Source: Lingula anatina
Lineage: Eukaryota > Brachiopoda > Lingulata > Lingulida > Lingulidae
Assembly: GCF_001039355.2 (NCBI RefSeq)
Contig: NW_019775735.1
Location: 116,194 to 180,193 of the forward strand
DNA length: 64,000 nt
Direction: 5' to 3'
How positions within the stretch are numbered: position 1 is the stretch's first letter; every line of letters begins with the position of its first letter. Position numbers and translations under genes: made by a program. The notes under the pieces were generated by a model, which was not told the origin of the DNA, did no database searches, and saw only the letters and a list, made by a program, of their open reading frames with translations. Shown piece by piece: positions 1 to 10,923 of the stretch.

Positions 1-208
1 TATGCTGAAAAGTGAAAAAACAGCATAACTTCTACAAAAATGGCCGGATCATGCTGATTTTCGAACTTGACCTGCGTTTTATGAATATTCATCAGCTCTG
101 TAAATATAAAGCCAAAAAGTAAAACTGCCTTCCACTTATCGTGTTTACAAGGAAAGTGCACGGCGACGGCATCGCCATCGGCGACGACAGACGCAGGTGA
201 TGGCAATA

Positions 209-234
209 TGTACAGACACATCTGTGTCTGTACA
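209..234. repeat. Perfect short inverted repeat (hairpin)
   Basis: TGTACAGACACA is followed after 2 bases (TC) by its exact reverse complement, giving 12-bp arms. There is no adjacent gene whose termination it would serve. It could be a transposon remnant or a palindromic protein-binding site. Confidence 0.7.
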
Positions 235-391
235 TAAAAATGAACTTTGATGCATTTGTTTAACTTTGTAACAGATAAAAAGAATAACACCTTTTAAGTT
301 AAAACTATGACATCCAACATTTTTAGAACACAATATTAATTATTTTTTGTGTTACGTTCAAATTCACAGAACGCCTCTTAGGCTATGATTT

Positions 392-1662
392 GGGGTTACG
401 GACACTACACATTCAAGCAACTGATGCTTTTGTAACTGAAATATCATATTGTTTACCAATTATTTTTGCCAACATTCTAAAAATATCAAAATAAAGATAT
501 AACAACAGTACTTTAACCAAAAGGATACAAGTGCATGTATTAATCAAAATGATTTTGGAGAAACGCCACAGCACATTTTTCAGTGGATGCTGGCGTTTGG
601 CTATGTGTCATTCAGTTTTACTATCATTCACCAGAGTTTAATTTAAACTTTTTCTTTCTGTTGCTTGGTCTTTTTTTTATTTATTTATTTTTGTTTCAGT
701 CTTGATTCACGTTTTTTGAGTATTTTCTTCTTTTTCATCTCTTGTTAATTTGCACCTCTTGCTCTGCTGTTTTCAGGATTGTTAGGTTTCTGCTTCTCCT
801 TGACTCTCTGTTAGTATGCCTTAATTTCTTCTCTCATCTTTAGTCTTTCTTGCTGGGCCAGCCTTGGATGATTCTTCATTTTTGCTTCTCTGCTATGTTA
901 CGTGTATTCAACATCTTCCTTACGTGCTTCAGCATGACTATTAGCTCTCTGATGTTTTATTTTTCAAATTATTTTTGCTGACAGTAAAAATTTCAGGTTT
1001 CCCTTTTCTTTTCCTATTTGGCTTTTGTTCATTGTCATCCATGTCTGATACTTCATCCACTGAGAGTATTATAAATATACATCTGTTAATTATGCATGTA
1101 TTGTAGTGTCCGTAACCCCTAACCCCTCAAAATATATCATATACATTAATCCATAGAATATTAATCCATATATAATTTATTATTATGCAATTAGCTATAT
1201 TTGGCAATATATATTGAAAGCAATATTGTTCATTTTGAATGCAAAGAGTAGCATCTTTACTGATATTATTTTATTTGCAAAATGTCTTGCCTGAATCTTA
1301 TTAATTAGTATCACTTTATCGAATATACATTTATATACAATATTTTTTTTAACATCATAGGACATGAATGCATTTTATACAATCTAGAACAATATTTTGT
1401 GCCATATTTCGATCATTTTATCATCACTGATAAGTAGCCAGTGATCAAATGGTTAATGTATAACTTGGGGGTACGGACACTACAGTAAGGGTACGGACAC
1501 TACATTTGGGACCAAATCCTTGCATATCTTTTCATAATAAGGGGCAATGTGCTATTTTCTTCCTGAAAAATAAATGTCAGTGTGGACATACATAAAATAA
1601 TAAAATCAGACAGAATATGCTGTGATTCCTAAATAAAACAGATAGGAGGTACAGACACTACA
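392..1662. repeat. Dispersed short repeat, core GGTACGGACACTACA, with an 18-bp inverted pair
   Basis: Copies are at 392-409 (GGGGTTACGGACACTACA), 1102-1119 (exact reverse complement of the first), 1468-1484, 1489-1504 and 1646-1662 (one mismatch in the core). The first and second form a perfect 18-bp inverted repeat bounding about 728 bp, as expected for terminal inverted repeats of a DNA transposon. The three further direct copies outside suggest nested or tandem ends. Outside the motif the copies do not obviously align. The family is not recognised. Confidence 0.6.
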
Positions 1663-2536
1663 ATCTAATGTAAACAAATGCTGACAGCATCCTTTTTATC
1701 ATATATAATTTTGAAATAAAAAAGGAAAAAGGGGGATATTTAACAGTAAATGCATGGACATGCAACTAAACCTAAGTTCTGAAGCAGAGAAGAAGGAAAT
1801 AAAGTGCACTGTTTTACAGGACATCCAAATTTAGGAACTCATCAACTCATCCCTTTATTGTTATCTAGGTCAGGATAAGTAAACAACTGGAGATGCAAAT
1901 AATTTGTTTATCCATTACCAGCTGTCCCAGAAATAATTCAGGTGTTCAAAGATTATATCTGTAACTATAAGTTCACGCTGGCTTTTTACAATAATCATAA
2001 TAATAATAATAATAATAGTTATTATGCCATGATATTTCATATCTTTCATGGTTATTTAACTACAATTTAAGTTTAATTTTAAAACATTTTGAGTCACATA
2101 TCATGTATCACAGAAAACTTATCAGGGATACATTACATTAACAAATTGAAAAATATCATTTTGGAAAAAAAGCACAGTCAAAAAACATGTGCACTGAAGT
2201 TACTGGCTTAGATTACAGTCAAAGAATTTGCNACCACATAAGAACACAATGCATTGTTCAGGTCAGAGGGTTCTGGAAAAAGGTTCACCCTGTTTCAAAA
2301 TCTGATCTAGGTGATACTGTAACATGGTAAAAAATTCCACCTTAAAAAAGGCCCCCCACCCCTATGAAATTGACGCTACAGGCCTGACTATTCATGTTTT
2401 TACAGGGGTTAATCATTAAAATTAATATATGAACAAAACAAACATATTGATGAACTTCAATAACAACTGTTTGGAACATTGAACTCTGTGGACAGAATCA
2501 AAACCAGTACCAAGGTCATCTTAACAACCCTTTATG

Positions 2537-2545
2537 TATAAATAG
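2537..2545 (+). promoter_or_regulatory. TATA box of discoidin gene copy A
   Basis: TATAAATAG lies 83 bases before the ATG at 2620, in a sensible place for a transcription start near 2567. It is the clearest TATA box seen beside a gene in this window, which fits a highly expressed, tissue-specific secreted protein. The second gene copy lacks this region. Confidence 0.6.
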
Positions 2546-2619
2546 CAGCTGCTACATTGATTCCTCAAACCACATAAGAGGAATTCAAATTTGTGCATTT
2601 CAAGTCATAAGAAGACAAG

Positions 2620-3941
2620 ATGGCTTTGGCAAGTTTCATCTTTGCATTACTATGTGTATCAGAACTCAGCACTGACAAGGCGTTTAGTCAAGTGGCACCA
2701 AACGCTGTATGCTCATGCCAAGAAGCATACACTTCAGAAGACGGAACAACAACAGTCGTCTTGCAACTGCCCAAGACCAGCACAGCAGTTAGTACTGGTA
2801 ACAAAAGCCTCAGCGAACTTGACAAATTAAAACAAAACTACCAAAAACAAGCGCAGATGATATCTTCCCAGGGACTTCTATTGATGCAGCAGGCTAAGCA
2901 AATTCAGCAAATAGAATTGGAACTCCAAGATCTCAAACTGTCCATTTCTAAACCACCTGCCGACTGTCAAGATGTGCTTGTGTCAGGCAATTCTCCCATA
3001 TCCGACTCTCAGATCACGGCTTCGTCCATGTATGATTCTAATCACGGCCCTGCTCACTCTAGATTGTACGCCAACGTGGACCAACATGCTGTTGGATCTT
3101 GGTCAGCTCTAACCAATGACAACAAACAATGGCTGCAATTTGACTTCGGACGTGTAAGAAAACTGACAGCCATTTTGACCAAGGGAAGAAATCAAATTGC
3201 TCAGTTTGTTAAAACATACCAAATTCACTATGGCAACAACACTTTGCTGATGAAGGGATACAGAGATGGAACTGGCTCAGTCAAGGTAATTGTAGAAATT
3301 CCAATCTGCTACAATACGTATCATAAATTGTCAAGCAAAGTGTTTTCTATGGTTGTAAATGAGTTGATAATTTGTGAAGTCCGTAACATTTTTTTAATCA
3401 TTTCATTGAAAAAAAACAGCAATTTAATATATGAATATCAACATATTTCTGCTATCATGTTTTTCTGTATCTGCCACTTGCAAATTAGTTTATACCTCTT
3501 TATTCTTTAAGATCAGCCATCTGGTAACATTATCGCTAAACTTTTAAGAGAAAAAAGTTGACTAACACGCTGAGGTGCAGTAGACAGATATAGAATATAG
3601 ATTAAATAAGATATATACAGATATATCATTTTATGGAATAAAAAAAGTTAAAACATCAAAATCGATGCAAATGAACAAAAATCCAAACAACAATTTACAG
3701 AATAGTATGCTCACTACTTATATCATTGTACATTTTATTTAAAAAAAGCAGCTACACGTGGCAGAAATAAAATAATCTTAAACATTAATTTTTATACTTT
3801 CAGATCTTCCAGGGCAATATTGACTTGGACAACATTCACGAAAATGTTTTGAACCCTCCTGTGTATGCTCGCTACCTACGTATTAACCCTCTCACTTGGT
3901 ACGATCACATTTCTATGAGAGCTGATGTGCTGGGGTGTTAA
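2620..3941 (+). CDS. Secreted coiled-coil / F5/8-type C (discoidin) domain protein, copy A
   Basis: Two coding exons, 2620-3285 and 3804-3941 (donor GTAATT, acceptor TTTCAG, phase 0 intron of 518 bp), give 267 residues. Residues 1-24 form a signal peptide. C31 and C33 (VCSCQ) may make interchain disulfides. Residues about 62-110 are a Gln/Leu-rich heptad region predicted to be a coiled coil (LLLMQQAKQIQQIELELQDL). Residues 116-267 form the discoidin domain: opening C116, core WLQFDFG (171-177), FVKTYQIHYGNN (196-207), YARYLRINPLTW (243-254) and the closing C267 in VLGC. The family binds sugars or membrane phospholipid through loops after the first Cys. A secreted oligomeric lectin-like protein is an inference. 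A 3' UTR follows, with AATAAA near 4363. It is the complete member of a tandem pair. Confidence 0.88.
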
Positions 3942-4392
3942 CAGTTTAAAGACATGACATTACTTTTATAAATGCGCGTGTTCATATAATACCACTTAGT
4001 CTTAAATTTATGCTGGAAATGATAAAGATATATACATAATATGTAGTGCTATGCAATGTTAACACTGACACCTTGCCTTATGCTGGTAAAACTGCAGTGG
4101 GGTCAGTTAAATTTTATGAGCATGCTCAGTTAGTGCTTTGTATGGGCAATTAGAAGTATACATTGACCCTGATAGCTCAAAAGATATCAGTCGGCTTAAA
4201 AGTTTTTGGCACATATAAGCGTGCCATCAGACATTAATTTGTATTAATACAATGATTAAATGTAAGACTGCAATGTTATCATTTATAATTTTTATTTTAA
4301 TTCATGAAGAAAAAAAATGACAAGCTGTGTTATCCACTATAAGTAACTATTATCATAAAACTTAAATAAATAATATAGGTTAAATCAAAACN

Positions 4393-5511
4393 ACAGCAGT
4401 TAGTACTGGTAACAAAAGCCTCAGTGAACTTGACAAATTAAAACAAAACTACCAAAAACAAGCCCAGATGTTATCTTCACAGGGACTTTTGCTGATGCAG
4501 CAGGCTAAGCAAATTCAGCAAATTGAACTGGAACTCCAAGACCTTAAACTATCCATTTCTAAACCACCTGCTGACTGTCAAGACTTGCTTGTGTCAGGCA
4601 ATACTCCCATATCGGACTCTCAGATTACGGCCTCATCCATGTACAATTCTGATCACGGCCCTGCTCATTCTAGATTGTACACCAACATGGACAATCATAT
4701 TGTCGGATCCTGGTCAGCTCGCACCAATGACAACAAACAATGGCTGCAATTTGACTTCGGACGTGTTAGAAAACTGACAGCCATTTTGACCAAGGGAAGA
4801 AATCAAATTGCTCAGTTTGTCAAAACATACCAAATTCACTATGGCAACAACACTTTGTTGATGAAGGGATACAGAGATGGAACTGGCTCAGTCAAGGTAA
4901 TCATTAAAATTCTTATCTGTCGTAACATCATAACATGTCAACCCCGGTGTTTTTTATGGCTGTAAATCTGTTAAAAATTTCTGATGTCTTTAACATTTTT
5001 TAATCATTTCATTGAAAAAATATATATATCAATTTTATATATAAAAATCAACATATTTCTACTATCACGTTTTTCTGTATCTGCCACATGCAAATTAGTT
5101 TATACCTCTTCATTTTTTAAGACCAGCCATCTGGTAACATTAAAAAATAAAAAGTTGATAAACGTGCTGAGGTACAGTAGATATAGATAGATACATCATT
5201 TTATAGAATAAAAAAAAAAAAGTTAAAATATCCAAATTGACGCAAAATGAACAATAATCCAAACAACAATTTAAAGGAGAGTATGCTCACTACCTGTAAC
5301 ATTGTACATTTAAAAAAATAGCTTCATGTAGTAGAAATAAAATAATCTAAAACATTAATTTTTGTACTTTCAGATCTTCCAAGGCAACATTGACTTGGAC
5401 AATATTCACGAAAATGTTTTGAACCCTCCTGTGTATGCTCGCTACCTGCGTATTAACCCTCTCACTTGGTACGGTCACATTTCTGTGAGAGCTGACGTGC
5501 TGGGGTGTTAA
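4393..5511 (+). CDS. 5'-truncated second copy of the discoidin-domain gene (copy B)
   Basis: Exon pieces 4393-4896 and 5374-5511 (intron 477 bp, same donor/acceptor places) align without indels to copy A from its codon 55 on. Homology also covers the intron and 3' UTR, to about 5870; AATAAA is at 5875-5880. Signal peptide, CxC motif and TATA box are absent: homology starts right after an undetermined base at 4392, and a stop (TAA, 4381-4383) closes the frame upstream. The first ATG is at 4468 (equal to Met80 of copy A) and would give a 188-residue protein with coiled coil and whole discoidin domain but no secretion signal. Twelve residue changes against copy A are visible, seven of them between residues 139 and 164. 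Either a truncated duplicate or an assembly artefact that hides an intact gene. Confidence 0.7.
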
Positions 5512-5880
5512 CAATTTAAAGACAATACATAACTAATTATAAATGCACCTTCTTATATAGTACCACTTAGCTTAAAATTTAGATTGGAAATGAGAAACAT
5601 ATATGCATGATATGTAGTGCTCTGCAATGTTAACATTGACACCTCACCTAATGTTAGTAACTGAAAAAACTGCAGCCAGGTCAGTTAAAACATGTGAATA
5701 TGCTCAGTTTCTGCTTCCTATTGGCCATTAGAAGTGTACATGACTCTGACAGCTCAAAAGATATCAATCCATAAGCACTGATAACCATTGTATTTAACAA
5801 TAACTCATTTTGTATGGTTAAATGTAAGACTACTGTAACAATGTTATCATTTTTTATGTTTTACTTTTATCAGAAATAAA

Positions 5881-5966
5881 TCAATAATCTATATACCAAA
5901 TCATGTTACTATAATAATATTAGTTGCTTCAAATAACAGCTTAAATCTGTTTTTGTCTTTTATCAA

Positions 5967-6008
<42 letters not shown>

Positions 6009-6052
6009 GAGTGAGAGAGAAATAGAGTGAGAGCAAAATTTAATTTACTGAC
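5881..6052. other. Spacer between discoidin copy B and the last visible WDSUB1 exon
   Basis: Consists of the end of the duplicated 3' flank and a (GA)n tract at about 5972-6004 with degenerate GAGAGAAATAGAGT repeats after it. No coding sequence is visible. Confidence 0.6.
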
Positions 6053-8111
6053 CCTGAGGCGATCATATTTCCAGAGCTGGAGAAGCAGACCGCCATGACA
6101 GTCTCCCGGTGTCCTGCTAGCGTGTCACGGAGGATCAAAGAGACATCTGGCAAAAAAAATAACGTTGTTTTAATAACTTTTATAGACTGCATAGTTTTAA
6201 ATTCTAACTGGAAATGATTTCTTAATTTGTTTTCACCAATCTGATGTTTTTCTTCTGCCTCTCCTTTTTTATAAGAGCATAATTTAATGTAGAAATGAAA
6301 TTGCTTTACTCCTCATTGCAAAAGCTTTCTTTCCATATAAATGCATACACAAAAAGATAAAAAGTTTTTTAACAATAAAATTAAACAGCTTCCATATACT
6401 ACGAAATAATATATCTTACATCTTGTTATTCAATTTTTGTGGTCAAGCAAATTATAAGACCCCCCCCCTGACTCTGGGCTTCAGTGATCAATTACTAACT
6501 AACCTCTGCTATTTCCAGTAACCAGGGATGAGACTGCAATTTAGTGAAAAAGTCAGAAAATATGGCACGGGATTCAGGGACCGCCTAGGCCATTGATATT
6601 TTTGGCTCCCATAAAGTTGGAAATCAGACAATAGTCAGAAAAAAATCTCATCCCCGAGTAATACCCTGAGTTTCAAAGTTTTCTGTATAAAGTTACTGCA
6701 ACAGGCAGAGATGCAGTGAAAGCAGAAACCAGTTTCTAGCATCTGAAACTCAGGGTGCACAAAACTTACCTGTGGTCCCAAATCGGGCTCTAAAATTCCA
6801 CAGTTTGACCAGGTTGTCATTACCACATGTTGCTAGAAGATACTGCACTTCACCTGTTGAACTAAGAGCACCTGAATCAAAATAAATACAGTTTATTTCT
6901 CCAGTGTATTCTAAATATCAATAGCATGCAGGATGTCTAAATGTTGTTAGCAGGAGTGAGTGAAAAAGTTAAATAACACTAAAATCAATCAAAGTGTTTG
7001 TTGGTTTGCTAGGTAAGACTCCCTTTAAAGCAACGATTTACTAAAGAATCCATACTACACAATGTAGTATATAGTTGATAGTACGTTGTTTGTTGCCTTT
7101 TTCATGTTGGAAAAAAGAAAATATTGAACCCAAGATTTGTAAGGGGACATGCAGAATGGGTTAGGTTAAGCTAGCCAGCGTGCACTGTTTCCATGGGGAC
7201 TCTCGCATAATGCAATCAGGTTTATAAATTAACACACCTCTTGTTTGAAACGTTCTTCCATAATCACCAGCTTTTCTATATTCTACTCAACACGTTAGTC
7301 TCATAATCTGATTGCACATAACAACAGTCCCCGTGTCAGTCCAAGTGCACACCAGATGATCTGCAGATAAATCTGTCCTTGGATCAAATATGGCTGACCC
7401 CACTGGAAAATGATGCTAAATAATATAATGATTTCCCTGCCTACCACATGAGCCAGCCCTGCAGGGACCTAACAATTAAACAAATTAAATCTAAGCTCTG
7501 AGGCCCATGCAGGGTGGGCTCGTGTGCAAGGCTTGATCTGTTAGTCCTCAGGTCAACCGTTTTGAATGCGGCCTAACTCATTCTGAACTGCCAGGAAGAC
7601 TAAAAACTTACTGCCTGCTCCAAAGGTTGGTGAAAACTCGCAGCACATCACCCCCAAGTCGTGACCCTCGAGTTCATACCAAAGACACGGCCCGTGGCCA
7701 AATTCAGCATCCCACGCACGGAGGTCCCCATTTGAGGACCCTGAGACAAGAAAGCCACTACAGGGGGTATAGGCAACTGCATTCACATAGGCTGTGTGGC
7801 CCACAAGAGTTCTGGAGGAAAGAGAAGGAAAAAAATTCATTTGTTACATAATTTGATATGGTGAATGAAGTGTTTTTTGCAGAAACTTGTGAGTCTGCTT
7901 CTCATTGGAATGGATATAATAATATCAATTATGTCTATGGGAAAAAAAATCTCAACCAACTATTAGTATTCAGCAAAACTAATTTTTTAGACATATGATA
8001 AATTAAATTACGAAAAAAATATATGCCCAGTGTACATTTTATGAGGATGTTTCCAGTATTAACTAATAAAGATTAGCTTGAGTTAAATCCTGATACTCGA
8101 TGTCACTATCA

Positions 8112-8161
<50 letters not shown>

Positions 8162-8992
8162 ATACTGATGCCTTGTGAGATACCTGTGCAGTTTTTTGGT
8201 TTTCATGTCCCATATCACCAGTGTCTCGTCATCACTCCCCGTGACCAGCCAGGAGGAATTTGGGGAGAACCTGAAGAAAAACAACAACACATGGTAGGGA
8301 ACATCAGTTTTGATCATCATTTTCACAAGTCTACAAAGCGTAAACTTTTTCCAGCCAACATCCCCCCCCCTTTCAGAGTAAGTTTAAGATAAAACGCTAA
8401 AACTGATGTCCTTGAAAGCAATATGGATCTTCATTTTTATGATTGTTCAAAAGTGTACAAAGGGATATGTAGACTTGTGAATATAGGATGACAAAAATGG
8501 ATACCCCTTACCTAAGTACTCATTTATTTAGCATGGAAGCTTGGTTAAACGACCTTTACCCTGAATGGGCAGGCAAGAAGTAATGACATTTAAAAACCTG
8601 CATTATATTTCCATTGGTATAAAAATTCACAGACTAATAATCATAATAATAAACATTATATAATATACCTACCTGCAAACCCTGATACCGCTTTTACTAG
8701 GATGCTCAAACGTTCCTTTCTTCTCTCCAGTCTTACTGTCCCACAATATCACCTTCCCGTCTGTGGAACAAGATGCCAGCATTGTCCCGAATGGAGAAAA
8801 GACACAGCAATGCACATAGTATCCATGTCCACACAATGGCGAGCAGGGGTACTCGGTGAAATCTTCTGTGCTCCACAATCGGACTGTTTTATCTCCAGAA
8901 CATGTTGCGAGGGTCTTGCCGCTGTAAGCCACCCAGTTGACGTCACTTTGGTGGAGGCTGATGGTGTGAATGAGGTTGGCGACGGTGGTCAT
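6053..8992 (-). CDS. WDSUB1: WDSUB1 orthologue, N-terminal WD40 exons (partial)
   Basis: Five minus-strand exons splice in frame: 8992-8673, 8270-8184, 7811-7612, 6871-6770 and 6146-6053, with intron phases 2, 2, 1, 1. All have AG acceptors and GT donors, and together they encode 267 residues. They show successive WD40 blades: LATCSGDKTVRLW (28-40), LASCSTDGKVILW (72-84), LVTGSDDETLVIW, LVSGSSNGDLRAW, LATCGNDNLVKLW and LAGHRETVMAVCF. The order and linkers, such as GHDLGVMCCEFSP, match vertebrate WDSUB1 (WD repeat, SAM and U-box protein, about 476 residues, putative E3 ubiquitin ligase). The last exon could instead end at 6049. The remaining WD, SAM and U-box exons are not found at lower coordinates, so they lie off the left edge or are lost. 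The gene is head-to-head with Lox5. Confidence 0.88.
8113..8157. repeat. (TA)n microsatellite in a WDSUB1 intron
   Basis: About 45 bp of uninterrupted TA dinucleotide, starting some 27 bp downstream (in gene direction) of the donor of WDSUB1 exon 2. Confidence 0.95.
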
Positions 8993-9444
8993 GGCTTTCT
9001 GTAATGTGGTAAATATGAAAGTTCATTCAGTTATTTTCACTGCTTGATCATTTTCATTAAAATTAAAGTTTGACTACATAGTGCATACCATATTTATAAT
9101 GTGCATCTGAAGGTAAGCTGAATGTCACAAAATTTTGGATTGCTCAACATCTGTGCCTCGTGTTATAGACGCGTTTGGGACGACGTCAAGTTTTGTAGTT
9201 ACTATGTGTACATATTGTTTTCAGTGTAAATGTAATTCTTGTATTTACAATAACACTTTTAGTTTAAAATATCCAAGTTTCCGGGTCAGCTGACCTTTTA
9301 GCTGTATTAGCACAGTCTGGATCAATGGTAAAATTTATGTACAACCTACCTTTGCCTGTGAATATTTGTTGTAAACTATCCGCCTGTAATTCTGTGATTA
9401 GATCAGATATTGCGAAACGGTATTAAGTCTGATGCAGTGGTCAC

Positions 9445-9480
9445 CTGACGGTCTAATGTTTACGGTGCCATCTTGAACGG
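9445..9480 (-). promoter_or_regulatory. Candidate WDSUB1 start region with YY1-like site
   Basis: On the minus strand, CAAGATGGC (9475-9467) is a YY1-type motif of the kind found just after the start of housekeeping transcripts. It is followed by a possible donor (CAG/GTGACC near 9441). The coding exon has a matching possible acceptor 6 bases before its ATG (TTACAG/AAAGCCATG, plus-strand positions about 8998-9003). This suggests a non-coding first exon. It rests on motif matches only. Confidence 0.35.
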
Positions 9481-10439
9481 TAAGTACTATCGCGCGCTAA
9501 AAGACGTATACCGAAATGTTCAACAGAAACACAGCATTACTCGTCTTATCTTACGTATTATTGGGAATTAAGAATTAAAATACAATGTGTCATATTATAA
9601 ATATCATCTTCAAATTTATTATCTATTTTATACAAAACATTAACATATTTACTTGGTAAATAAGAAATATACAAATATACGCGCGTTTCTTTAATCTAAA
9701 TATCTGTCTAAATATCAAGTTTTTTCAGCTGGTATATACCTCGGCATCTAAACAACCTACATGTTGATAAAGGGTTAACATATCTTGGCGAAAAGGCAAT
9801 TACAAGTTACTTAATTTATTTTTGTTTAAAAATTAAATAGTTTTGATTAAATCTGAAACGAGGAAAACAATATGCAATGATCTTGATTGTGGTTGCTGAG
9901 ATCGCTGAGTTAACTTAGTTAAAATTGCAACAGTTGTGTCACTTGAATACTGATTGTTTCTTATAACACTAGTTGGCCTTCACGTATCATTTTCATGAAG
10001 ACAGTAGCAATTTCTAATATATTATTTTTTATGCTTTGAATTGTTACCTCATCACTGGGATATCTAGATTTTTAGGTCATATATGAAAACAAATATATGT
10101 TTAAATGTAAGTTTTCATTTTCATATAAAAGCTTCAATTTTTCGAACATGTTCCTTTTCACCTGACAGGGCCTATATGGGCACACATTTCATTTTTGACA
10201 AATGCATATGTACAAAACATAATTTGTATTCAAAATAAAATGTTAATTTGATATTTTCAGCCTAGACCCCGTCTAGAAATTAATAATGCAAGAAAAATTT
10301 AGGCTACTTATTGTGATTGAATGGGTTAGAATCTCATGCTCGTGTTATTGACCTTTTCGTAAATAAGTCTTTTAGGGGACCGAAAATGGACATTTTTTCC
10401 CTCCAAATATTGCTCATATCGACAAAGGTAGTACATATC

Positions 10440-10564
10440 CAATGGCGGATTTAGAGGGGGCCGGGTCATGGGGTCCTGAACCCCACGCCAAGTCGGGGGG
10501 GGGGGGGGGGGGGGCGGTTTCGCATCCGCGGATCCCCCTTCGAATAATGCTGGATCCACCCCTG
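10440..10564. mobile_element. MITE-like element with CATATC target duplication
   Basis: The left end CAATGGCGGATTTAG and the right end (reverse complement CAGGGGTGGATCCAG) are imperfect terminal inverted repeats. The 6 bases CATATC stand directly on both sides (10434-10439 and 10565-10570). The inside is non-coding and contains a 20-bp poly-G run and a GC-rich core. The ends resemble those of the second element at 42455-42622 (CAGGGGCGGAT...). Too short to encode a transposase, so non-autonomous. Superfamily not decided. Confidence 0.65.
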
Positions 10565-10826
10565 CATATCAACAATTGAATTGGCTCGATCATAGCAACA
10601 AAGGTATAGAGGATTGCGGTTTGCCTTTCTGCAAAGGGTAGGGTCTAATCATAGGAATATGTTGGATAAGCTTTTACTTAATTTCATAAAACAAGTATTT
10701 ATTCATCTATAGATGCACGTAAATTCTGCCACATTATCTCAGCTGTGTGTTTCATTTACCAAACTGTCATGAAAAACATTTTGGGTTTAATTTAAATGTT
10801 TATGGAAAGATCTTATTCTTTGTGTG

Positions 10827-10922
<96 letters not shown>
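10827..10922. repeat. (ATT)n microsatellite
   Basis: About 95 bp of almost perfect ATT/TTA trinucleotide, one of three long ATT tracts in the window (others at about 15712-15780 and 30145-30200). Confidence 0.95.

Positions 10923-10923
<1 letters not shown>

Larger units (their letters stand above)
1..2536. other. AT-rich intergenic (or intronic) DNA left of the discoidin genes
   Basis: No open frame here resembles a known protein. The stretch holds a short perfect hairpin (209-234) and five copies of a short repeat (392-1662), annotated separately, and one undetermined base at 2232. A minus-strand reading of about 650-1060 gives lysine/arginine/glutamate-rich peptide fragments broken by stops, which may be a decayed transposon ORF but is not recognisable. 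The missing 3' exons of WDSUB1 (minus strand) were looked for here and not seen. Confidence 0.5.

Noticed and set aside
1105-1130. Telomere-like AACCCCTAACCCCT
   Set aside because: Only two units and part of the dispersed repeat; not telomeric.
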